Shown: positions 46,075 to 57,683 of the stretch, piece by piece
Layout: each line of letters opens with the position of its first letter
How positions within the stretch are numbered: the stretch's first letter is position 1
Notes under the pieces: generated by a model
Seen by the model: the letters and a program-made list of their open reading frames with translations, nothing else
Told to the model about the DNA's origin: nothing
Database searches by the model: none
DNA from: Metellina segmentata
Taxonomy: Eukaryota > Arthropoda > Arachnida > Araneae > Tetragnathidae
Length of the DNA stretch: 64,000 nucleotides
Direction: 5' to 3'
Assembly: GCA_947359465.1 (NCBI GenBank)
Contig: OX375873.1
Coordinates: 42,380,437 to 42,444,436, forward strand
Position numbers and translations under genes: made by a program

Positions 46075-46215
46075 TGGTTCGCTTGACCTGCCCGATAGCC
46101 GAGTGGTTAGTGCCCTGGTCCTTGGTTCAACTGGCACTGGGTTCGAATTTCGATCTTTGTATGGGTTGAATATGGGCCTAATCAGCCCTCGTGTAGCCAA
46201 AACCAAAACCCGCTT
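46075..46215 (+). repeat. SINE-D, tRNA-derived head
   Basis: GCCCGATAGCCGAGTGGTTA (box A-like) and, 45 bp on, GGGTTCGAATTTCGATC (box B-like) give a tRNA-like head. The tail TGGGCCTAATCAGCCCTCGT, GTAGCCAAAACC matches 6735-6915. An intact tRNA cloverleaf is not formed, so this is not called a tRNA gene. Confidence 0.65.
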
Positions 46216-46364
46216 TGTTGAACGTTTTTATCGTCTCAAAATACTACCCAAAAACAAAGAGCATCGTATGGAAATGTAACCCCCTCCATACTGTATTCTT
46301 TGATGCTTGTAATGAGGTAAAAGATGTTTCTTGCGAGAAACGTTTACTGTTGAACAATTTACCT

Positions 46365-46450
46365 TTCGTTTTAAAGTTGTCAGATGAGATGTCATTAATG
46401 TTGAATCCATCATCCCTTACCTATATTAGAGTCATATATTTTAATATTAC
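46365..46450 (+). repeat. dispersed repeat, partner of 25927-25990
   Basis: TTCGTTTTAAAGTTGTCAGA, TGAGATGTCATTAATGTT and GAGTCATATATTTTA match the other copy in the same orientation. Confidence 0.55.
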
Positions 46451-47190
46451 ATCGAATGAAGTGCTGCAAGGATTGTTCAGATAAAAATTGTCATATAAAA
46501 TCCGTCTCATTGCAGATATTTACAAGAACAAGATAATTTTATCGGAAGACGTGGCAAATTCTGTGACTGCATATAAATTTCAATTGCGCAATTTGTTGCA
46601 TCAAAATCGGAAGTGTTTAAACTTTTATTTTATCCAAGACACGAGGTAGAACTAAAAACTAAAACTAGCACCCGCCCCGACACCTGATCTTTATTGAGAT
46701 TAACCATGCCCTTATTCTGTATGGAATTTACCCGTTTTAATAACAGGCTTTATTAAAGTGGGCATGGGTCGAAAGGAGTGCACTTATTTCTGCATTCACA
46801 TCCCACAATTTAAATTGAAGCTAGATAATTGCGAAAGAGTAATTTAAAATTCCTTTTCCCTTTGATTAATTTGGTAAAAAAACACGTTATATTAGATTCG
46901 TTTGACGAGAAAAATTAAAAAAAAAAAGAACGTTATCGTAGAAAATAAGAAAGGCACTGACCCAATAAACTACTTTCTGTATCCACCCGTACAGACCCAT
47001 TTCCTTTTTATTTTATTTTACTTTAGCACCATATTTCCGAGTTCTCGAATCCCCTATGTATGTATTCCCTTCCCTTTCTAAAAGACCTCGGTGATTAATA
47101 TTCTGCCTAAATTCCCTAACTCCAATTTTACCTGTGTGGAAAAAGCAAACTTTATCCAGTTCATCATTTGTTCCTTTCTTTCTATTATTT

Positions 47191-47615
47191 TACCCACATC
47201 CTTCGATTATTTCTCCCACATTATTCGATTATTTTTCCCACAACATTCAATTATTTCATCATTTAATTATTTCATCATTCGATTATCTTCCCCACATCAT
47301 TCGATTATCTTCCCCACATCATTCGATTATCTTCCACACATCATTCGATTATCTTCCCCACATCATTCGATTGTTTTTCCCACATTATTCGATTATTTCA
47401 TCATTCAATTATTTTTCCCACATCATTCGATTTTTTCCCCACATCATTCGATTTTTTCCCCACATCATTCGATTTTTTCCCACATCATTCGATTTTTTTC
47501 CCACATCATTCGATTATCCTCCCCACATCATTCGATTATCCTCCCCACATTGTTCGATTATTGTTTCCCACATCGTTCGATTATTGTTTCCCACATCGTT
47601 CGATTATTGTTTCCC
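47191..47615. repeat. minisatellite of about 20 bp, roughly 20 copies
   Basis: Units read CCCACATCATTCGATTAT with T/C-rich spacers of varying length (CTTCC, TTTTT, CCTCC, TGTTT). Overlapping open frames of 166-178 codons on the + strand only translate the repeat (HHSIIF/HIIRLSSP periodic peptides) and are not a gene. Confidence 0.95.
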
Positions 47616-49328
47616 TCATACTTATGATAAATAATGAAATAACACCCTTGTTACATAAAAGCAAAACTTAGTTACGATTCCCTCCAAGAAATTACCGAGC
47701 ATCCAAATAAATCACTAATTCTGAACATGTTTCCTACTTTGTAGCCTCTTATTAGAACGTTTAGTCATGACATCAGTAGTTTCTTAGACACAACAGGCTG
47801 CTAACTACACAAATCAACAAGTTGGTGCGCTATCCAACCCGGTATGTGTTTTTACCTGCAAATAATATTGTCTCCCAAGCCGAAATAAGTGCTTGTTGAG
47901 AGTGTGTTGTGAATCCCATTTTGTGCCGCAGGTGCACTCCTCAGCAGCTGCCAAGCGTGTAATGACGAGGGGCCGAGGAGGAAAGTAATTACTGCCACAC
48001 CTTTATCCACCACTCATCCCCCTTTCCCGATCCCAAACCACTCTCCCAAGTCCTCTCTTGCTTTTGCCCATTACACTTGTTATTATCTACTACCAATATA
48101 GAAAACTGGTGCCACAGTTTCGTTCTTCTCGAACGATTAAGGTAACTGCTGGAGTGTGTGAATTGTCGAAGGATCTCGCAATCACTGTAAAAGAGACGAT
48201 GCGCCACTTACCCCCATCCCTCTTTCGATCTGCGTTTTCGGTACTCGATCCAGTCGTGCCGATGCAGTCGCTGAATATACACTGCTGGTTTTTTTATGTG
48301 TCTCAGAGCAATGGAGTTGAGTTGCTGATTTACGGATCGGGTATCGTTTCATGAATTTCACGAGGAAATAGATGGACTGGCCCCGAACGCTTATCTCATT
48401 AATTGCCTTGACCTAACCCAAATAGCTCCTCTGCAACTACTTAAATATCCATCCATGTCTTAAATTGTCGTTTCCTTGTCCAATGGAATTGAAAGAAAAC
48501 TCTGAGGAATACATAAATGAGGCAAATGAATAGAACGGCAGACTGGAGTCCAATTTGGCTGATATTCAATCGATGGCTCTTATAATTATTAAATGTCTTG
48601 TTGGACTTTGAGTTACACTGTGTTACAAGACACAACACTTAATGAATTTCAAATGTGAAGTTCTTGACTGTCCTAATACTTAGGGCCAAAGATTAAAACG
48701 GTTAGAACAAATATAAATAATCAATTTCTCAATCTCACCGTAAACTTTACATTACCCTCTAGTGGTTGAGACTATTTTTTGGCAGATGAGATCGCATTGG
48801 CATCGGACGTTTTCCTTTCTAGTTACACACGCATTAATTGGTTTAAATAAGTGGTATATTTAATGACGTGCATTTTCGCAGTTTTTTTTTTTTTAGTATA
48901 ATTTAAATTTATAAATAATAAATTTTTTTTAGTTAATCATTTCATTGCGTTACATTGGAAACACGTCACACTGCGCACCTGTCAGAACATAATTCATATT
49001 CTTTGGTTTTGTTTAATTTGCTGCATAAAGGATAGAAAGAGAGTGCAATGTTCTTGTGCTTAAGTTATTTATATTGAAATCATTGACTACCACCTGCTTC
49101 GCCCTAGAATTCAACATTTTTGAAATAATCATTACCTAAACCAATTCGATTTTGTTAATATTTCAAACTATTATTTCAGAAAATATGAAAAGGATCAAAA
49201 AGTCAGTCGAAGCTTTAAACCTTCGTTTGTCGCACTCGTCCGACAGGTGTACGTTGACTTTTTTCCAATGTTGACTCTAAAAAATGTATTATTTATATAA
49301 ACTTTTAAATAAATATATATACACACAT

Positions 49329-50728
49329 TGCTGTTTGTAAAAAATGCAACACTGTGAAGGAATCATCCGAATGAAATGAAATTTGCAGCAAATCTCAATT
49401 ATAGGATGTTATGCAAAGTAGTAAAGTTTCAGAGCCACCACGCATGCGTGGTGTGAGCAGCGTCCTCTGAACTGATGCTAAAAGCGTATAAATAGAGGGC
49501 TGTAGCGGGACGTTGAAAAGAGTGCATGGTTATTTTTTAGTGGCGAACGTTTAGTGAGACCTAAGTATGCCTCCACGACGAAATAGGGTGAAATTTCAAC
49601 AACTTACGGAGTTTGAACGGGGGAGAATCATCGGCCTTCGTGAAGGAGGATTTTCTTGTCGCGAAATAGCAGCTCCTGTGCATCGGAACAGTTCCACAGT
49701 GATGCGAGTTTGGAAACAGTGGACCGACGAGCACCGGACAACTCGAAAAACTGGGAGTGGACGACGGAAGTTGACGTCAGCGCGCGATGATAGACACCTG
49801 GTCCACATGGTGGTGAATGACCGTACAGCTTCCTCCAGGCAGTTGGCAGTACTTTGGTCTACTTCTACAGGTGTACTAATGTCGGCTTCGTCAATTCGAC
49901 GACGTCTGCTGCACCGTGGACAGCGTGCAAGGATTCCTTTATACAGGATCCCCCTCACGCCAAACCATCGACGGCTGTGTCAATGGGCTCATGAGCGCAG
50001 AGCCTGGCGGGCTGATTGGCAAGAAGTTGTCTTTTCTGACGAATCCCGCTTTAATTTGTGGAACCACGATGGCCGCATTCGTGTTAGACGCTATGCCGGT
50101 GAACGCTGCCTTCCAGAGTGCGCTATCGAACGTCATAGTGTCCGAACTCACGGAGGGGTGCGATTTCGTATCATGGACGATCTCAGTTGCTACGAATTGA
50201 GGGTATTCTGAATAGCAACAGGTACGTCCGTGAAATGCTAGAGCCCGAAGTCGTTCCTTTCCTTCAAGACATCCCTGGAGCTATCTTTCAACAGGATAAT
50301 GCACGCCCACATGTTGCAAGGAATGTTTGAGACTTCTTTTCAGCCCAACACATGCAACTTTTTTCTTGGCCTGCTTATTCGCCGGATATGTCCCCTATTG
50401 AAGCAAGTGTGCGATTTGGTTGGTAGGCGTCTCGCTCGTGATCCTCGTCCTATAGCTTCAAAAGACGAACTTTGGGTGCGCATACAAAGAATATGGAATC
50501 ATCTTCCACAAGCAGACATTCTATATCTGTTTCACTCCATGCCACGTCGTAAAGCAGCACTTATTGCAGCGCGTGGTGGCTACACCAAATACTGATTTCG
50601 GACACTTAATATTGTTTTTTTGCTTTGAAAATTTATTCATTTATTTGTACTATCACGAGCTGTTTGTGTATTAAATGTCATTTAATTCTGATGACTCCTT
50701 TATGGTGTTGCATTTTTTACAAACAGCA
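49329..50728 (+). mobile_element. Tc1-like transposon
   Basis: The inverted ends TGCTGTTTGTAAAAAATGCA plus ACAC are exact mates at 49329-49352 and 50705-50728. It lies inside a TA/CA microsatellite, so the TA duplication cannot be separated from the flank. It holds one broken transposase on the + strand. Confidence 0.92.
49567..50595 (+). pseudogene. Tc1-family DD34E transposase, broken
   Basis: ATG at 49567 opens MPPRRNRVKFQQLTEFERGR, then two helix-turn-helix segments (GGFSCREIAAPVHRNSSTVM; TASSRQLAVLWSTSTGVLMS). The first catalytic aspartate is in VVFSDESRFNLW. Near 50150 the frame shifts, and the sequence continues as SQLLRIEGILNSNRYVREML in another frame. The second aspartate is in FQQDNARPH, then a stop interrupts (ARNV*). 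The glutamate is in WPAYSPDMSPIE, 34 positions after the aspartate. A last shift leads to the C-terminus DLVGRRLARDPRP...ARGGYTKY and the stop at 50595. All three catalytic residues survive but the gene is split into at least three frames. Very similar copies are, to my knowledge, abundant in spider genomes. Confidence 0.92.
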
Positions 50729-50745
50729 GTATATATATATATACT

Positions 50746-51590
50746 AGCCGGGCTGCGCCGGCTAGCGCTCGGCGGTGTGTAATAGTGCTTTTTTTTATTT
50801 TTTCACACTGTAATTAAATATGTTTTGATTTGTATATTTATTTATTTTTATGAAACAATTCTTCAAATCATTGCGTATTCAATCAAATATTTAAGTAAAG
50901 TTGGTCGAAATATACATATACCGCTACAAAATTACCCATGCCTAGTGATATTTTCCAGGAAATAGACATATCATTAAAATATAACTCCTAAATAATATTT
51001 CTGCAATGCTTAATATACCGGAACACCATAATGCAAACAAAAATAAAATTCCAATCCTTAAAAAAATGCAAAATTCTGAAAAAAAAAAAAAAAAACGTAC
51101 GAATCTATTCAAACGTGTTGAATTTCGACTTCCTGAATATAATGTGAAATAGAATAATGCGACAAAAGACTTTCAACGTTATTGACAAAGACAATAATGA
51201 TTTATTAACAAAAAGAACGCATATTTATAATACTTGGGAATCCTCAAATATGTCCGCAACATCTCGCAGTCAACTCAAATACCCAAACACGGAATTCTAA
51301 ATCAAGTTAAAAAAGTAAATATTAATTCTGACGTGTCCAGATACCGGGTAGCAAAATTACGTTGAAATTACTTTTACATCAAAGGAAGAAATAAAAAGTC
51401 AGTTCAAACATAAATATTACAATTTAATTCCTTATTTTGCATAGAAATTGACCTCTGCTATTTGAAAACAGCAAGAATTCTAAATATCTGGGTTATTTTA
51501 TTTACGTTGATTGTTGCCATTCGACGATACACAAATAACGTCGATTTCGGGTCCACGTACGTTAGTGTTTTATATATATAGATTGTCCTT
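50746..51590. mobile_element. possible retroposon between TA-rich borders
   Basis: It begins right after a TA run with CTAGCCGGGCTGCGCCGGCT (8-bp inverted arms CTAGCCGG/CCGGCTAG) and ends TTTTATATATATAGATTG. Start and end resemble the element at 37339-37690. No reading frame is recognisable within it. Low-confidence class. Confidence 0.35.
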
Positions 51591-52839
51591 AAAAATGCTA
51601 CATATTTAAATTGATTAATGCGTGTGTATCTAGGAAAGAATACGTCGGAAATCTCAGATTCACCGAGATCTCATCATTTGTTAAAAAAAGATCCGTGACT
51701 AATGGAGGGATAGATTACGATTTTAGACAACTTTCCAATTAAGATATTAGTTTAGACGAGTCTTCAATCTGTATAACTATTATAAAGTACTGAGCAGTTG
51801 CTCAAATTCGGCTATGAGAAGAATAATTTATCTCCCTTCCAGAGTGCAAAGTACGCCATACGACATAAAAATCCATTGTGTATTGTTCGTGTCCGTTTTA
51901 TGCTGGATTTGATATCACTTGCTTTCGTTTTTATTTTATTTTTAATGATTTGTACCTTATATTTCCCTTGAAAATAATTGTAAAGTAGATGGTTTTAAAA
52001 CCGCCGCTGTAGACGAAGAGGACTGCTGAGGGTTATAAAATGTTCATGGATATTTACGCCGTAGTGCTTAGGGACACAAAGGTCACCAGCACATGAAAGA
52101 AGTCTTTCTATAGTCATTTTCTTCCCCTTTTAAGGGTTTCCTGTCTAATTAAGGAACAAAATTCATTAATCATTGGATGTTCTTCTGGGTGGTCTTCCTC
52201 GAGTTGGGAAATCCTAATTCCTCGTGGATTTCAACACCCCAATGTGTAATCAACCTTCTAACTGTGTTAACGAATCTACTCTGTAATTAAGCTCTAGCTG
52301 AGTGTCATACATTTGAAATTGGTGAGCGACGTTTAAAAAAATTAACCGCTGGCATTATTTAATTCAGATTCGTATTTTCTTCGAGTTTGAAAGCTTCGAA
52401 TTAACACTTTACACGTCGCCTTGTTTTCAAACACCTTGTCTTTTTTTTTTAATTAAAAACTGATTAAATACACTGAAATTAAATGGGCTCTATTTTTTTT
52501 TATGCGTTAATAGAACGCCTGGGGACGTGTACCAATTTCCTTGTCTTTAAGCAAATTTTAATGCAGGGTGAAATACACTTTTTAATTGGGCAGATGAATT
52601 TTCACTGCCTAACAAAAATCGGTGGACGATTTCAGAGACTGTAGTAGCTTCTTTTCATGAATGTTTTTAGTGGTTCGGAAATCATTTTAATTTCCACCAA
52701 ATTTTATGTTATTACTTTAAGCCATATGTCCCTCGTCTAATTTTCTCTCGTACAGCATTTTTATGTGTTAAATTGTTTTATTAAATTTAAGTAATTGGAT
52801 ATATATATATAAACTTCTACTGTTTCTTCCTTTGCAGTA

Positions 52840-55094
52840 GGGGAAGACGGGGTACAATGAAACAAAATTTACTAATTATTTTTTCCTATCCACAATTTTG
52901 CATGCACAAAAATATAATTAATGCATACTTTTAATCTTGTATTTTCCCCATTTAAATAAATTTTTATTAGGTTCTTAACAATATATTTATGCTTGTAAAA
53001 TAACAAAAAGTAAATGTCTCAAAGTGTTTCATTGTACCCCATATGGCGGGGTACAATGAAACACATACTGGGGTACAATGAAACACTACAAATGATGCAG
53101 GCAATTTTCACCCTATATAGTTTATTTTAGTCACATTCGACTTCATTTAAATTTATGATTTCTCCAACATAATATATTTCCTTGTTTCAGTTCACCCTCA
53201 TTGATTAAAACAATCATTTATACAGATACTGCTTGTGTCACACTATTATGTGTGGATATCTCATTCTTAGAACTTCAGTGATCATCTGGAGCTGGAAAAT
53301 AATCCGGATCATCGTCATCTTCAGAGTCTGTAGGGGGCAGAGTTTGTTTTGAAAACAATCCCTTCTTAGTTTTTTTCCCCTTTTTACTTTCTAATTGCTT
53401 AACCAGAGCATTTTTTACTTGTGTGGTTAGAACTAAACTCTTTTTTTTTCTGTTTCCTACTCTTACTTTTCTTGGACCAGCCTTGGGGTAAGGTTTTATC
53501 TCTTGAGTATAAATGTATTTCCTCACAGGTTTAGAGCTAGTGCATGGTGTATGAACATTTGCTGATCAATCTGCAGTCAGTGATTCTGATTTACTTATGG
53601 CGATCCACCACTTCTGATTCTTGGGTTTTGTCTGTCTGGTCTTCAGTTTCATTACTCAGCTCATCATTTTCATTAATCTGACCATGGGAATAATTTTCAG
53701 TAGGAAAAGGCCTATCTGACACATACAAACACAAATAATCTTCTTCACAAAACATTTCTCTATTGAAAGGCCATATTCCAGTTGCTGAAAAACCTTTTGT
53801 AATATTTTGTGGAGTGATAAGAAAATAAGCAGTGCCAAGCAAAGAAGATATCTCATTGATAGAGATTGTACGTTCTGGATTACACAGCATCCAATCATTT
53901 GCAGCTAGATTGAAGAAATTTTTAAGTGACTTGAACTCAGTTTTGTCTAAAGGCGGCTGCAATTTGTTACTGGTATGGGGGTCAGGGTTACAACAACAAT
54001 TCCATTATCTTTAGTAAAATTTAGACTGGAAATTGTAATATGTGATTCATGATAGTCCATTATTAGTAGAACTGGATTTTCTTTCGTTCAGTGTGTAGTG
54101 CCTGGAAATCTGTTAGAACATTAACAAAAATATCTCCATTCATCCAACCCGATTTTGTTGCATCACCCACAGTCCCACAAACAGCTCCATTCAACATGCA
54201 AAACTTAAAATTTATTCTAGGAATACTAAATAATGGGGTATAGAATTTCCAGAAGCATTAATAAATCCACACATAGTAACAAGAACACCCTTTTCACCAG
54301 AAATTAATTGACCTATTTGTTTTTGGCCCCTTTGACCAAGAACTTTAGGAGGATTGTGAACTGTAGTAAGTGCAGTTTACGCCTATGAAATAAATAAACT
54401 ATTCTTAAATGTTTTTGAATATAAAAAATCTAATTTACTATTAAAATCTGTACTTTTTTTAGAAGGAAAAAAAAACAGTTTAATTTTGCATGCTTTAAAA
54501 ATGATTACTGTTTTGATTTGGTGTTGCCATCTTCTATTAATGTTAGGTATTGCCATTTCCATAGTAAAAGTGTTTTATTTAGATTAATGACAACCAGTAA
54601 TATGTTATTTTATATCAGTGATATTATATTTACCATCGATATATTACTTCAAGCAAATGCATTCACCCGGGGCACAATGAAACATGTTTCATTGTACCCC
54701 ATCTGCAAGTGTTTCATTGTACCCCATACTGAGGTTACTAAATATAAAAAAATTTCAAGCTTCTAATATTTATTTATTTTTAATTTTGGTTTTGGAGGTA
54801 TGAAGACAACAACACAAAGATAACAAAATGTATAGAAAAAATAATTATTACATATAACAACGAGGAAAAAGAAACAAAATTACTTTTAGTAAAGAAACTT
54901 ACTTTCAATGGTGAAAAACCAATAATCTTCTATTGCTAATGTTGTAGAAGTGCGAATGTATCCAAATCACATCAGTATTTGGAACTTATAGTTGTATAAC
55001 ATATATATAAATTGCAACTTTCTGTGACAAATTGTACTGATTTTAGAAGTAATGTTTCATTGTACCCCTTGTTTCATTGTACCCCGTCTTCCCC
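52840..55094 (-). mobile_element. pogo-like transposon rich in a 16-bp motif
   Basis: Bounded by TA at 52838-52839 and 55095-55096. The TIRs are GGGGAAGACGGGGTACAATG then AAACA, exact for at least 24 bp. The motif GGGGTACAATGAAACA recurs inward in both orientations: near 53025-53085 and 54669-54728, besides both ends. One broken transposase lies on the minus strand. Confidence 0.9.
53275..54390 (-). pseudogene. pogo/jerky-type (DDE_1) transposase, broken
   Basis: Reading the minus strand from about 54390: LTTVHNPPKVLGQRGQKQIG, LVTMCGFINASGNSIPP, GAVCGTVGDATKSGWMN, then LIMDYHESHITIS with a catalytic aspartate. LQPPLDKTEFKSLKNFFNLA is open from 53962, with ITPQNITKGFSATGIWPFNR. The tail has IKPYPKAGPRKVRVGNRKKK and an acidic end (SEDDDDPDYFPAPDDH), stop at 53275. 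These segments, in this order, are typical of pogo/Tigger/jerky transposases, including the proline-rich KPYPKA...RK nuclear-signal-like tail. Stops and shifts occur near 54040, 53960 and 53595. The N-terminal DNA-binding half is not seen. Confidence 0.85.
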
Positions 55095-56460
55095 TACTCT
55101 TTTCTTGATCGTATCACCTGACTGGTTCTTTTAATATCTAAGCTCGATAGATAATGGAGGTTTATTGCTCTGCAGTTGGCGATGTGCTGGTCGCTCACAT
55201 ACTATCGGTTACAGATTTGCTGCTGATTTCGCAGTTCATTCGTTGAAACATTTAATTTCATTTCACCCTCGTGTTGTAACAAGTTGGACAGTGGGCTGTT
55301 TACTTTTCTTTTCGACTTCTAATTGTATTACTTCTGTGTTTTTCTCTTTGTATCAATTGTAACATAAATCTTTATAACGTGGCCGTCTTCGCTATATCTC
55401 ATGCATCTTCGTATGCTTTTGAGAAATTTAGCTTGGTGTCCAAATTCGAAGCATTTATAACCTTGCTTGGGTTTTAAGAATTCTCTAATTCGAAATCTTC
55501 GACACTATGTTTGCTTTTTAAGATCTTTTAGTTCATGGTTTCGTGCTACATATTAAAATAGTTGCTTTTGTTAGCTTTTATTAAAAACTTAACTTCAATT
55601 TCTGATATGTCACCTATTTCTCTACTTCGAGTCTTGAGAGCTTTTTGACTTTCTCTAGTTAAATCCCATTCAACTTATATATCTGTACTACAATTTGGGG
55701 TTGTCCTTTCTTCGTTTTCCTACTGTAACTATCCTCTTTGTAATTTTATTCTGCTAAAATAAAATCATCTTCCGGTGGTTTGTTAATCACTCATAACGAA
55801 AATTAGATTGCTCGGGCGTTTAAATTCACGAGTTTTGTTCACCGGCATCGATCTTCCTATGCAATATACGAAATATGTGCACACAGCTTCATGCTATTTC
55901 TTCTGGTCGTTCTATCACGTGGTTGTAGGAAAAAGCATGAATCCTAATGTGGTACAAAATGTGGATTAGTTGAAGTAATTATCCAGCGTGATTGAAAACA
56001 TTAGTTCGCGCTGCGAAATCCAATCGACAAGTCGATTCGTAAGCCCATGTCTTATCCTTCTGGGATCTCACGACAGTGACTCTGCCCACATCCTGCGCCT
56101 ATTTCATTAGAAGGTCTATGTTCACCAGTCTGACGTCAATGTTGGAGTTGATTGATCAAGACCTGTCAGAGATACATTTTCAGTAAAACTAGATGTGGAT
56201 GACTGGTGCTTTTTGTAGCAGAACGTGTTTCTTGTGCGTTTTATTGAAGTGGTGTCATTTGATTACATTTTAAGGTAACTCCGTTATCTACCTAGCCAGA
56301 GCATTGTACACAGTCCAGTCATATTAATGTGATCACCACCTACTTTCGACGTCAACGTGAAATAACCAATCATAAAAGGCAGGTGGCAGCACATTGCAGT
56401 GGAGTGTATATAAAGGATGTCCTAGGGCATCGGAAAGCATTTCAATCGTTGGTGGCGTAA

Positions 56461-57681
56461 TACTACGTTCACACATGAAAAGTTAAACTAGTTTAAGTGC
56501 TAATCTAGCTTAAGTCGAGCATGTGTGAACGAACTGTCTTAGATTTAAACTAGCTTAGCGAAAAGAAACTCTCTTAACTTTAAACCAGTTTCCCAAACTC
56601 ACTTAAGTGACGCCACCTAGAGGCGAACTTCATTCCGCGCGCTTTTGTTGACGATCTTTCATTCTGTTCGCCGTGTAATCGTTTGTGATGGAGCTTAATT
56701 ATAACTCCTTTATTTAACCATTTATTATAATAAATTTACCAAGTAGGTTACTTTTATCATACCAGAACATAGAAATAAATGGATTTTAGTTTAGAACTTC
56801 CAAAAAAAAAAAAAAAAGAGTTAAAGAAGGAATAGAAACTGGTCCACTCAAGAAGTAGGTAAAATGTTTATTATCCATTTGGGCGGACAAGTATGCGGAT
56901 CTGACAAGAATCAAAAGAAACAAAGAGATTTACGAAAATATGGTGCAACAATTAAAGGAAATGGGATTTTCCAGAACCCATGCCGAAGTTCAGACGAAAA
57001 TTAAAAATTTGACTTCAGAATACAGGTAATTTTATTCTTATTGGAATTTTGTTAAGGATAAAAGAATTCTTTCTCCACATTATGTTCTATCCATTTAGAA
57101 TGAGAAAATTTAAATGTCACCAACGGCATAACTTTGTTTAATTATAACTCCTTTATTTAACCATTTATTATAATAAATTTACAAAGTAGATTACTTTTAT
57201 CATACCAGAACATAGAAATAAATGGATTTTAGTAGAGGATATTAATATAATATATCATTCAATTATCAAATAATTCATGAGCAATTGATACTGCAGCATG
57301 TCTGAAATTTTGTATGAATTCTTTATATCAGATGTATAAAAATACTTCCCAATTTTTCTTGCACGAATTAAAACTTTATCATTTGTTGATAAATGTTATT
57401 CTAATCTATCTATTAGGTCTGAGAAAACATTACATGGATGCACAGCAACTGGCACTAGTCCTTCGGAGTGGCTTCATTTCAGGGAAGTGCATAAAATCAT
57501 TGGGAACTCCCACCACCATTCAGTCGATGTCATCATCGATAAAATAACATCGATAAACCGATTTAAGCTAGTTTAAAAGCTGCCGTAGTGTGAACGCATA
57601 AAAATAAGATAGCTTAAGTTAAGATAGCTTAAGTTCTCTCTTAAGTTAAACTAGTTTAACTTTTCATGTGTGAACGTAGTA
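56461..57681 (+). mobile_element. PIF/Harbinger-like element nested in Tc1
   Basis: It has a 3-bp TAA target duplication (56458-56460 and 57682-57684) and perfect 36-bp TIRs starting TACTACGTTCACACATGAAA. Repeats of GTGTGAACG and AGCTTAAGTT lie just inside the ends. The TAA duplication and the encoded Myb/SANT protein both point to PIF/Harbinger. The DDE transposase gene is absent, so it depends on another copy. It contains a 96-bp internal direct duplication. Confidence 0.9.
56779..57576 (+). pseudogene. Harbinger Myb/SANT-like DNA-binding protein, two exons
   Basis: Exon 1 (to 57025) reads RNWSTQEVGKM, then after a one-base frame slip WADKYADLTRIKRNKEIYEN, MVQQLKEMGFSRTHAEVQTK, IKNLTSEYR. 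This is the trihelix Myb/SANT domain found in the accessory protein of PIF/Harbinger transposons, which binds the TIRs and imports the transposase. Donor CAG|GTAATT at 57025; acceptor CTATTAG at 57416. Exon 2 joins in frame and reads SEKTLHGCTATGTSPSEWLH, FREVHKIIGNSHHH, ending at TAA 57574-57576. TGTSPS.W.HF is the usual following motif. The start is unclear: ATG at 56779 gives MDFSLELPKKKKKR but in a different frame from the domain, so the gene is called broken. Confidence 0.8.
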
Positions 57682-57683
57682 TA

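Noticed and set aside
46075..46160. Candidate tRNA gene (box A and box B present)
   Set aside because: The arms do not form a full cloverleaf and the same tail follows another copy, so it is treated as a SINE head.
47091..47634. Overlapping 178- and 166-codon open frames on the + strand
   Set aside because: They translate a 20-bp pyrimidine-rich minisatellite; the peptides are periodic and without domain.
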